Below, piece after piece: positions 6,771 through 12,702 of a stretch of DNA of 12,702 nucleotides. The notes beneath the pieces were generated by a model, which worked only from the letters and a program-made list of their open reading frames with translations, was not told where the DNA came from and made no database searches. Source of the stretch: Anaerolineae bacterium CG2_30_58_95. Its GTDB lineage: Bacteria; Chloroflexota; Anaerolineae; Anaerolineales; Villigracilaceae. Within the stretch, counting starts at the first letter, position 1. Every line of letters starts with the position of its first letter. The position numbers were made by a program, and so were the translations under genes. The stretch is from NCBI GenBank assembly GCA_001872165.1, contig MNXK01000184.1, positions 1-12,702 of the forward strand, given 5' to 3'.

Positions 6771-7767
6771 TCACCTTAACCGGCCGGTTCTCGTGCAGTG
6801 ACTTCCAGGCGGCGTGACCGAGCACCACCGCGGCGCGGCCGTCCGCCCCGGTCGTCGGGGTCGGCTTGTCTTCACGAACACACTCAATAAATTGGCGTAC
6901 CTCATCCACGTAGCAGGGGGCGTAACGCTGCATGAAGAAATGCGGCAGTTTGGCCGAAAGAAAGCCATCCGGCTTGCCCATTACGGCGGTGTTCTCGAAT
7001 TCATTGTTCGCCATGGCAGTGCCGTTTGAGCAGAACACTTCCAGACGCTGGTCATAGCCATAGACCGCCTGGCGGCTGTTGTCAATCGCACCGACTGCGC
7101 CGTTGGCGAACTTGAGCGTGACCACATCCGTATCGATGTCGCCGAACTCTTTCAGTTCCGGTTCAATCAATACGCCGCCGATGGCGTAGACTTCCTCGAT
7201 CTCACCGACTTGGAAACGGGCCATATCGAAGTCGTGGATGGTCTGGTCGAGGAACATCCCGCCCGAGACGCGCAGGAATTCCATGGCGGGCAGCTCGGGA
7301 TCGCGGTCGGTGATACGCAGAATGCAAGGACGCCCGATCTCACCTGGGGCAACGATAGCGCGCACCTTTTGAAAACTCTTGTCGAAGCGGCGGTTGAACC
7401 CGACCTGCAACTTGACTCCCGCCTCGGCGACCCCCGCCAGTGCCTTGTCAATGTCCGCCAGATTCAGCGCCAGCGGTTTCTCGCAGAAGATATGCTTACC
7501 CGCCGCGGCCACGTCTTTCATGATGAAAGCGTGTGTATTCGTGCTGGTAGCGATCAGGATGGCTTCGATGTTCGGGTCGGCCAGCAGCTCGTGGTAATCC
7601 TTGACCACGCGCTGGATGCCGAGTTCATCGGCTACGGCCTGCGCCACCTCCAGCCGGATGTCGCAGACCGCCACCAGATTCGCTTCGGGGATGAGCCGGG
7701 CAATGTTGCGGGTGTGGACGCTGCCCATGCGTCCCGTGCCGATGACGGCGATGTTGACTTTTTTCAT
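6757..7767 (-). CDS. iolG: myo-inositol 2-dehydrogenase (IolG), Gfo/Idh/MocA family
   Basis: This 336-residue NAD-dependent dehydrogenase makes scyllo-inosose (2-keto-myo-inositol) from myo-inositol, the first step of the pathway. Seen: N-terminal Rossmann GTGRMG (10-15), acidic Asp36 after the second strand (NAD preference), STNTH (75-79), the CEKPL hallmark with Lys97, GFNRRFD (123-129), RITDRDP (151-157), and catalytic Asp174 and His178 in GGMFLDQTIHDFDMAR. This Lys/Asp/His set matches Bacillus IolG (Lys97, Asp172, His176). It closely resembles T. maritima TM0412. AAAGG lies 6 nt before the ATG, just beyond the repeat in the upstream gap. Its 3' end overlaps glcF by 14 nt. Other inositol isomers are possible substrates; location with iolM, iolN and iolO supports IolG. 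Confidence 0.92.
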   Translation of the reverse strand: MKKVNIAVIGTGRMGSVHTRNIARLIPEANLVAVCDIRLEVAQAVADELGIQRVVKDYHELLADPNIEAILIATSTNTHAFIMKDVAAAGKHIFCEKPLALNLADIDKALAGVAEAGVKLQVGFNRRFDKSFQKVRAIVAPGEIGRPCILRITDRDPELPAMEFLRVSGGMFLDQTIHDFDMARFQVGEIEEVYAIGGVLIEPELKEFGDIDTDVVTLKFANGAVGAIDNSRQAVYGYDQRLEVFCSNGTAMANNEFENTAVMGKPDGFLSAKLPHFFMQRYAPCYVDEVRQFIECVREDKPTPTTGADGRAAVVLGHAAWKSLHENRPVKVSEIG

Positions 7768-7781
7768 GTTGACCTTTCTCT

Positions 7782-7840
7782 CCCCTCTCCCATTTTGTCC
7801 CCTTCGGGGATGCTTCGCGAGGAGAGGGGCCGGGGGTGAG
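7782..7840. repeat. interspersed inverted repeat of the CCCCTCTCC/GGAGAGGGG type
   Basis: Perfect 9-nt arms CCCCTCTCC (7782-7790) and GGAGAGGGG (7821-7829) enclose a second hairpin, TCCCC-ttc-GGGGA (7798-7810), followed by CCGGGGGTGAGG reaching to 4 nt from the Zn-dehydrogenase stop. It resembles the CCCTCACCCC...CTCTCCC repeat often found between genes in environmental bacteria and spuriously translated. It fills the 76-nt gap before iolG and may act as a weak terminator or RNA-stability hairpin. Confidence 0.75.
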
Positions 7841-7843
7841 GGC

Positions 7844-8887
7844 TTACAACTTCATCACGATCTTCATCGCGCTCTTGGGATGGTGCGTCAGGGTTTTCAT
7901 GTCCAGACCCAGCAGATCGAACGCGCCCAGGCCTTCGTCGAACGGGATGACCTTGGTGAAGAACGGGCCCATGTTGAGGCGTTTCTCCTGGTAGATGCGG
8001 ATGGCCGGAACCATCGTGTTCTGGCCGAGGTACAGGCCGAGGATCTTGGTGGCCCAACGTGTGATCTCATTCGGTACGATGGTCGCTTTGATGGACGAAT
8101 CCATGCCGAAGGGCAGCACCTTGCCGCCGGGCGTCACGCATGTCAGCGCCTGCTCCAGCGCGTTGCCGGTCGCCTCGATGACAATGTCGGCTTTGCGCCC
8201 GTAGGTGAACTTGGTGATTTTCTTTTCGATATTGTCCTCGTGCGGATTCCAGACCGTCAGCCCGCACTCCTGCGCCACGCCGATGCGGAAAGGGTCAATC
8301 TCGGTCACGGCAACCTTGGCGGCGATGTTTTTGGCGAACTGGGCGAACAGGTAGCCGATCGGCCCGAAACCCAGGATCAGCACGTAGTCGTAGGGCAGCA
8401 TCAGAAGCGTGTTCATCCCGTTGACCACCGTCGCCAGAGTCTCGACCTGTGTGCCCAGGATGTCGTCAATTTCGTCGGGCAGGGTAAAACACTGCTTCTC
8501 CGGCACGAGACAATACTCGGCGTAGCCGCCGTCGCGCATCACGCCCAGGGCGCTGGTTTTGATCTCGACGCACTGGCTGGTCAGGCCCATACGGCAGAAG
8601 GAGCAAAAGCCGCAGCGGATGTTGTTGTCAATCGCCACCCGGTCGCCGAGCTTAACGTGGTGGACGTGCGTGCCGACCTCGATCACCTCGCCGCAGAACT
8701 CGTGGCCCAGCACCGTGTCGGGCTTGAAGTGATGCTTGCCCTCGATGATCTTGATGTCCGAACCGCAGATACCCACAGCCTTGACCTTGAGCAGTACGTC
8801 GTCCGGTTCCTTGACGCGGGGGATGGGTCTTTCCTCGAACACGAGTTTGCCGACATCCTTGAAAACGTACGCTTTCATTTTGCCCAT
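7844..8887 (-). CDS. Zn-dependent medium-chain alcohol/polyol dehydrogenase, substrate unknown
   Basis: This 347-residue MDR protein resembles sorbitol/threonine dehydrogenases. Seen: catalytic zinc Cys41 (GICGSD) and His62-Glu63 (GHEF), structural zinc Cys92, Cys95, Cys98, Cys106, Glu149 in the ETLATVVNG segment, and Rossmann GFGPIG (173-178). The ATG at 8887 has AAGGAG 7 nt upstream and aligns with the family N-terminus. An in-frame extension to 9190 would run back through kdgK in another frame and is rejected. It lies 38 nt after kdgK, the only repeat-free non-overlapping gap within the cluster, so the two are probably co-expressed. It is clearly distinct from IolM (no WDPKPGFKLG segment). 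A polyol, inositol isomer or keto-uronate substrate is plausible by context only. Confidence 0.88.
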   Translation of the reverse strand: MGKMKAYVFKDVGKLVFEERPIPRVKEPDDVLLKVKAVGICGSDIKIIEGKHHFKPDTVLGHEFCGEVIEVGTHVHHVKLGDRVAIDNNIRCGFCSFCRMGLTSQCVEIKTSALGVMRDGGYAEYCLVPEKQCFTLPDEIDDILGTQVETLATVVNGMNTLLMLPYDYVLILGFGPIGYLFAQFAKNIAAKVAVTEIDPFRIGVAQECGLTVWNPHEDNIEKKITKFTYGRKADIVIEATGNALEQALTCVTPGGKVLPFGMDSSIKATIVPNEITRWATKILGLYLGQNTMVPAIRIYQEKRLNMGPFFTKVIPFDEGLGAFDLLGLDMKTLTHHPKSAMKIVMKL

Positions 8888-8925
8888 GATTGGTCTCCTT
8901 CTGAAAATTTTCATACGAGTCTGCA

Positions 8926-10008
8926 TTACCGTTGGATGCGCGCCGAGCCGCCTTTGGCAAAAGCGCGTACCTGCTCGACTGTCGCCATGGTCGTGTCGCC
9001 GGGGAAGGTGGTCAGCAGCGCGCCGTGCGCCCAGCCTAGGTTGACGGCTTCCTGCTCCGGTTCGCCGGTCAGCAGGCTGTAGAACAGGCCGGAGGCGAAC
9101 CCGTCCCCGCCGCCGACCCGGTCGTACACGTCCAGTTCGCAGGTCGGGGAGACAAACGATTGCCCATTGATCCAGGCCACCGCCCCCCACGAATGCCGGT
9201 TGGTGGAGTGGACTTCGCGCAGGGTGGTGGCGACGATTTTGATCTGCGGGAACTTCTTCACCACTTGGTCAATCATTCCCAGGAACGCGTCCGGATCTAG
9301 TTTTGACCTCGAGCCTGCTTCCGGACCGGGGATGCCGAGTCCCATCTGGAGATCCTCCTCGTTGCCCACCAGCACGTCCACGTTGGCGATGATGCGTCGG
9401 ATGACCGACTGGGCGCGTTTCTGACCGCCCCAGATGTTCCAGAGTTTGGCGCGGTAGTTCAGGTCGAAGGATGTGACCGCGCCAGCGGCTTTGGCGGCTT
9501 GCATGCCTTCGATGATGAGTTCACCGGTGGTCTCGGAAAGCGCCGCGAAAATCCCGCCGCTGTGGAACCAGCGCACGCCGCTGGAGAAGATAGCGTTCCA
9601 GTCGAAGTCGCCTGGCTTGAGCTGCGCCGCCGCCTCGTTGGAGCGGTTGTAAAAGACCACTGGAGGGCGGACGCCAAAGCCGCGGTCGCTGTAAACTGTG
9701 GCCATGTTCGGGCCATTGACGCCGTTGTGTTTGAACTGCTTGTAGAACGACTTGACGCCCATCGCCCGCACGCGTTCAGCAATCAGATCGCCGATGGGAT
9801 AGTCCACCATGGCGGTGACGACGCCGGTCTTCAGCCGGAAGCAGTCCGAGAGATTCGCGGCGCAGTTGAACTCTCCGCCGCTGACGTGGATGTGGCATTC
9901 GCTGGCCTTGCGGAAAGGGACGATGCCCGGGTCGAGGCGGTGCACCAGCGCGCCGAGCGAGAGGAAATCCAGCGCGCCGTTCTGTGGAATATTCAGTCCA
10001 TATTTCAT
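8926..10008 (-). CDS. kdgK: 2-dehydro-3-deoxygluconokinase (KDG kinase), PfkB family
   Basis: This 360-residue PfkB-family sugar kinase phosphorylates 2-keto-3-deoxygluconate to KDPG, which aldolase splits to pyruvate and glyceraldehyde-3-phosphate. Seen: GGEFNCAANLS near the N-terminus (44-54), FDWNAIFSSGVRWFH (135-149), DLNYRAKLW (182-190), GNEEDL (215-220), TTLRE (261-265) and the C-terminal signature DRVGGGDGFASG (296-307) with catalytic base Asp302. These segments follow bacterial KDG kinases such as T. maritima TM0067 closely; the N-terminus is longer and diverged. AAGGAGAG precedes the ATG. The role fits the lower hexuronate route fed by IolO. Other PfkB kinases (for example 5-keto-sugar-acid kinases) are a lesser alternative. 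Confidence 0.87.
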   Translation of the reverse strand: MKYGLNIPQNGALDFLSLGALVHRLDPGIVPFRKASECHIHVSGGEFNCAANLSDCFRLKTGVVTAMVDYPIGDLIAERVRAMGVKSFYKQFKHNGVNGPNMATVYSDRGFGVRPPVVFYNRSNEAAAQLKPGDFDWNAIFSSGVRWFHSGGIFAALSETTGELIIEGMQAAKAAGAVTSFDLNYRAKLWNIWGGQKRAQSVIRRIIANVDVLVGNEEDLQMGLGIPGPEAGSRSKLDPDAFLGMIDQVVKKFPQIKIVATTLREVHSTNRHSWGAVAWINGQSFVSPTCELDVYDRVGGGDGFASGLFYSLLTGEPEQEAVNLGWAHGALLTTFPGDTTMATVEQVRAFAKGGSARIQR

Positions 10009-10024
10009 GATTGCTCTCCTTGGC

Positions 10025-10140
10025 TGTCATTGCGAGGAGCGTTCTTCCCTGCCCTTGCGGGCTGGGCAAGGGTGCGACGAAGCAATCTCCACGCCTGCGC
10101 GGGGACTGCTTCGGCGGAAGAGCGCCGCCTCGCAGTGACA
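10025..10140. repeat. interspersed repeat with TGTCATTGCGAGG / CCTCGCAGTGACA ends
   Basis: The ends are a near-perfect terminal inverted repeat (TGTCATTGCGAGG and CCTCGCAGTGACA, one mismatch). Inside are CGAAGCA...TGCTTCG arms and a separate hairpin CCCTTGC-gggctgg-GCAAGGG. I recognise it as the widespread GTCATTGCGAGG...CGAAGCAATCTCC repeat, spuriously translated as CEERSDEAI-like peptides. It abuts the gnd stop codon with no spacer and occupies nearly the whole gap to kdgK. No transposase is present; it is MITE- or REP-like. Confidence 0.82.
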
Positions 10141-11547
10141 CTAAATCCACTCCGTGTGGAACGTGCCCTCGCGGTCCACGCGCCGGTAAGTGTGCGCGCC
10201 GAAGTAATCGCGCTGGGCCTGTGTGAGATTAGCTGGCAGGCGCTCGCTGCGATAGGCGTCGAAGTAAGCCAGCGAGGCGCTCAAAGCCAGCACGGGTATG
10301 CCCATCTCCACCGCCGCGCATACCACCCTACGCCAGGCTTCCTGGCGGCTCTCTACCGCGGCGCGGAAGGTATCGTCCAGCAGGAGGTTGACGAGTGCTG
10401 GGTCACGTTGATAAGCAGCCATGATGTCTGTAAGCAATCCCGCCCGGATGATGCAGCCCGCCCGCCAGATTTTGGCAATCTCACCCAGGTTGAGGTTGTA
10501 TTGATATTCTTCCGAGGCAATCTTGAGCAGTCCCAATCCCTGGGCATAGGATGTGATTTTACTGGCATACAATGCCTGGCGCGCCGCGTCAATCAGGCGG
10601 GCGCGGTTGCCTTTGTATTCAGGCCTGGGTCCGCGAATAACGCGGCTGGCTGTCGCGCGCTGCGCTTTCAGGCCGGAGAGGATGCGGCTTTCCACCGCCG
10701 CGTTGATGGTCGGGATGGGCGCGCCCACATCCAGGGCGTTCTGGCTGGCCCATTTGCCGGTGCCTTTCTGCTGCGCCTCGTCTAGGATCAAATCCACCAG
10801 CGGGCGGCCCGTCTCGTCATCCATTTTCTCGAAAATGTCCGCCGTGATTTCAATCAAATATGACTTCAGTTCGCCCTGATTCCATTCGGCAAAAATGGCG
10901 TGCAGTTCCCGCGCCGAAAGCCCCAACCCGCGATGCAGGATGTCGTAGATTTCGGCAATCAATTGCATGTCGCCGTACTCGATGCCGTTGTGCACCATCT
11001 TGAGGTAATGCCCCGCGCCGCGCGGCCCGATGTACTCCACGCAGGGCTGACCGTCCTCGGCTTTGGCGGCGATGGCGCGGAAAATGGGGGCAGTGGCCTC
11101 CCAGGCCTGGCGCTGTCCGCCCGGCATAATCGCCGGCCCCCACAGCGCGCCCTCCTCCCCGCCCGATACGCCTGTGCCGATGTAGTTGAATCCCTCCGCC
11201 TCGAGGGCTTTGTTGCGCCGCTCGGTGTCGAGAAAGAACGAGTTGCCGCCGTCCATCAGGATGTCGCCCGGCTCGAGGTGAGGTTTGAGGTGGGCGATGG
11301 CGCTGTCCACTGGCGCGCCGGCCGGCACCATCATCAGGATGCGGCGCGGTTTCTCCAGCGCGGCCATCAGCGCGGCGGGCGAGTCCACGCCAATGATATT
11401 CTTGCCCGCGCCGGGGCCTTTGAGGAAGGCTTTGGTCTTGGCGGCATCCAAATCGTAGCCGGCCACCGGGAAGCCGTTGAGCTCCATGTTCAAGGCCAGG
11501 TTGTGCCCCATCACGCCCAGGCCGACGATGCCGATTTTGTAAGTCAT
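10141..11547 (-). CDS. gnd: 6-phosphogluconate dehydrogenase, decarboxylating, NAD-type cofactor loop
   Basis: This 468-residue enzyme oxidatively decarboxylates 6-phosphogluconate to ribulose-5-phosphate. It follows E. coli Gnd end to end: GLGVMG (9-14), MDGGNS (98-103), GTGVSGGEEGA (124-134), KMVHNGIEYGD (183-193) with catalytic Lys183, Asn187 and Glu190, then the all-helical domain ending RVDREGTFHTEW. Where E. coli and sheep enzymes have Asn-Arg-Ser/Thr contacting the NADP phosphate, this protein has Asp32-Leu33-Asp34, which predicts NAD use. AGGAGA lies 5 nt before the ATG. It is flanked by repeats on both sides, so its co-transcription with kdgK is likely but not certain. Its presence suggests gluconate-type acids are also degraded here. 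Confidence 0.95.
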   Translation of the reverse strand: MTYKIGIVGLGVMGHNLALNMELNGFPVAGYDLDAAKTKAFLKGPGAGKNIIGVDSPAALMAALEKPRRILMMVPAGAPVDSAIAHLKPHLEPGDILMDGGNSFFLDTERRNKALEAEGFNYIGTGVSGGEEGALWGPAIMPGGQRQAWEATAPIFRAIAAKAEDGQPCVEYIGPRGAGHYLKMVHNGIEYGDMQLIAEIYDILHRGLGLSARELHAIFAEWNQGELKSYLIEITADIFEKMDDETGRPLVDLILDEAQQKGTGKWASQNALDVGAPIPTINAAVESRILSGLKAQRATASRVIRGPRPEYKGNRARLIDAARQALYASKITSYAQGLGLLKIASEEYQYNLNLGEIAKIWRAGCIIRAGLLTDIMAAYQRDPALVNLLLDDTFRAAVESRQEAWRRVVCAAVEMGIPVLALSASLAYFDAYRSERLPANLTQAQRDYFGAHTYRRVDREGTFHTEWI

Positions 11548-11567
11548 AGTTCTCTCCTGCTTTTCCT

Positions 11568-11621
11568 GATTAGGATGCGCTCTCTAGCGCATCCGGCGAC
11601 GTTAGAGAACGTCGCCTAATC
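11568..11621. repeat. double-hairpin element, third locus with different sequence (larA-gnd gap)
   Basis: 54 nt. Outer stem GATTA/TAATC encloses two directly abutting perfect 8-bp hairpins, GGATGCGC-tctcta-GCGCATCC and GGCGACGT-tagaga-ACGTCGCC. The two 6-nt loops are exact reverse complements. The plan is that of the elements at 4028 and 5484, with unrelated sequence. It starts 21 nt upstream of the gnd ATG and ends 7 nt from the upstream gene's stop. Confidence 0.9.
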
Positions 11622-11628
11622 AATTCAA

Positions 11629-12702
11629 CTACCTGACTCGATACAACATCTCCCCTGCCTTTGAGACATAGAGAATCCCTTCGGCCTCGCGGCCTTTCCA
11701 CTCGTTTGGATTGACCGTCGCCGGGTCAAGATAACCGAGGTTGAGCCGGGCGCAGTCTTCGGGGGAAATCTGGCTGGCGAGGGTGACGCGCACATTCGGC
11801 TTTTCGACGCCGTTCTCCATCACGCCCGAGCCGCGCAGGTGGGTGCTGTGCGCCAGTACGCCCAGCGGGACGCGCTTGAAACGTTCCCAATCGGCGAGAA
11901 AATAGGGCAGGATGTGATAGCCAATCTCATAGATGTATTTTCCATGCACGCGGCTGACCACGTCCAGGTGTGGGGCGTAGATGACCACCTCGCCGCCGAC
12001 CGCCATCGCCGGTTCGAGTTTGTACATGGCTTTGGCGGCCGTCCACAATTCGTCGTACATCGGCGGGGCGCAGGAGAGCACGCGCTGGAAGGATTTCTCG
12101 CACCAATGAATGTGACGTTGGGCGGACAGATCAGCCGCTTCACTCCAAGCCGTGAGTTGGTCGCCGATAAAAAGGCCACTCAGCTCATGATCTTCAACCG
12201 TCAAAGCGATCAGGGTGACGGGTGTCGCGAGTCGTTTCGCCGCGGCGTGGATCATGGCGCGCACGGGCGTTTCCTTGACGCCAATCGTCCCGACCACGCC
12301 GGCCAGCGCGCCCAGCCAGTGAGTGGCGTTGATCATCTCCGCGCCGGAGATGCCGGGGAACAGGTACTTGGCCCCCCCCGAAAAACCGACTACTTCGTGC
12401 GGGAAGGTCGGCCCCAGGATGAAGATGTGATCGTATTCCAGCGCGGCCCTGTTGATGCGGATGGGAATCCGATTTGGCAGCGAGGGGTGCCAGCGTTCCC
12501 CGGCGATGGCCTTGATCTCGTCTGCTTCCATCACACCGATGGTTGCCAGCGTGGACGGGGCGTCCCAGGCGTGGTTCAGCAGGGTTATCAGCGGATAGGG
12601 AGCGGATAAGCGGATGGGGAAATAGGAAGCGGATAGCTTGCCCAACCCTCTTCCTGTATGGAGTGATAAGCGTTCCTCTGCTGTGATTCCGACCAACTGG
12701 TT
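11629..12702 (-). CDS. LarA-family nickel-dependent 2-hydroxyacid racemase/epimerase homolog (5' end beyond window)
   Basis: About 357 residues of a lactate-racemase (LarA/DUF2088) family protein; the frame stays open to the right edge, so the N-terminus is missing and the apparent TTG start at 12696 is not a real start. LarA enzymes racemise or epimerise 2-hydroxyacids using a nickel-pincer cofactor. The motif HEVVGFSGGAKYLFPGISGA has His and Lys ten residues apart, as LarA His174 and Lys184 (cofactor attachment), and a further His sixteen residues on (NATH), as the nickel ligand His200. The counterpart of LarA His108 is not recognisable. Residues encoded by about 12580-12640 look atypical and coincide with a short tandem repeat. 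The substrate is unknown; neighbours suggest an aldonate or other sugar acid. The LarB/C/E cofactor enzymes are not in the window. Confidence 0.85.
   Translation of the reverse strand, partial: NQLVGITAEERLSLHTGRGLGKLSASYFPIRLSAPYPLITLLNHAWDAPSTLATIGVMEADEIKAIAGERWHPSLPNRIPIRINRAALEYDHIFILGPTFPHEVVGFSGGAKYLFPGISGAEMINATHWLGALAGVVGTIGVKETPVRAMIHAAAKRLATPVTLIALTVEDHELSGLFIGDQLTAWSEAADLSAQRHIHWCEKSFQRVLSCAPPMYDELWTAAKAMYKLEPAMAVGGEVVIYAPHLDVVSRVHGKYIYEIGYHILPYFLADWERFKRVPLGVLAHSTHLRGSGVMENGVEKPNVRVTLASQISPEDCARLNLGYLDPATVNPNEWKGREAEGILYVSKAGEMLYRVR
12585..12636. repeat. short irregular tandem repeat AGCGGAT x4 within the larA-like frame
   Basis: Four exact copies of AGCGGAT occur at 12590, 12601, 12609 and 12628 on the plus strand, with related GGATAGG spacers. 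On the minus strand they are read in frame as a low-similarity stretch (SYFPIRLSAPYPLI) just before the recognisable LarA segment NHAWD. This may be a repeat insertion or expansion in the coding sequence. Confidence 0.7.

Noticed and set aside
7601..9082. 493-codon plus-strand ORF across iolG and the Zn dehydrogenase
   Set aside because: It runs antisense across two well-supported genes and a repeat; low-complexity shadow composition and no recognisable domain.
8888..9190. In-frame N-terminal extension of the Zn dehydrogenase to 448 residues
   Set aside because: The extension overlaps kdgK coding sequence in another frame, and a well-placed AAGGAG identifies the ATG at 8887.
9499..10785. 428-codon plus-strand ORF opposite kdgK and gnd
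   Set aside because: It spans two genes and an interspersed repeat on the opposite strand; no domain recognised.
1..12702. CRISPR arrays, tRNA/rRNA genes, transposases, phage genes
   Set aside because: None seen: no regularly spaced identical repeats with unique spacers, no cloverleaf with a plausible anticodon, and no transposase or integrase motifs on either strand.

Overview
Organism: GC-rich bacterial DNA with every supported gene on the minus strand. The PknB-type kinase (G-x-G-G-M-x-S-V-Y-K-A-Y-D loop), tightly packed catabolic genes and gaps filled with several families of interspersed palindromic repeats are the style I associate with Chloroflexota, Anaerolineae in particular. No rRNA or other taxonomic marker is present, so this is inference.

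Layout, read in the direction of transcription (right to left): a LarA-type nickel-dependent 2-hydroxyacid racemase/epimerase homolog cut by the right edge (11629-12702); 6-phosphogluconate dehydrogenase with an NAD-type cofactor loop (10141-11547); 2-keto-3-deoxygluconate kinase (8926-10008); a Zn-dependent medium-chain dehydrogenase of unknown substrate (7844-8887); myo-inositol 2-dehydrogenase IolG (6757-7767); a GlcF-like Fe-S protein (5457-6770) overlapping a GlcD-like FAD protein (4085-5467); IolN, a creatininase-fold 3-dehydro-scyllo-inosose hydrolase (2888-4006); IolM, scyllo-inosose 3-dehydrogenase (1575-2771); IolO, 5-keto-L-gluconate epimerase (723-1526). After a 113-nt gap with an extended -10 promoter comes a Ser/Thr kinase cut by the left edge (1-609).

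How the genes fit: IolG, IolM, IolN and IolO are the four enzymes of the non-classical inositol route first described in Thermotoga maritima (inositol > scyllo-inosose > diketo-inositol > 5-keto-L-gluconate > D-tagaturonate). Tagaturonate enters hexuronate metabolism, which ends at 2-keto-3-deoxygluconate, the substrate of the KdgK encoded here. The steps between (tagaturonate epimerase, fructuronate reductase, mannonate dehydratase, KDPG aldolase) are absent, as are a transporter and a regulator; they may lie beyond the right edge. The additions relative to the Thermotoga operon are a GlcD/GlcF oxidoreductase inside the iol block, a LarA homolog, an apparently NAD-dependent Gnd and a second Zn dehydrogenase. 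These point to wider sugar-acid (aldonate or 2-hydroxyacid) catabolism.

Non-coding structure: nearly every gap carries an inverted repeat. Three are compact double-hairpin elements with complementary loops (4028-4078, 5484-5532, 11568-11621). The first two are direct copies that bracket glcD, and one is translated as the GlcF C-terminus. The others are an 18-bp-arm palindrome beside the iolO ribosome binding site and three long repeats resembling families found across many environmental bacteria. No gene-free stretch exceeds 140 nt, and I saw no RNA genes, CRISPR arrays or transposase genes.
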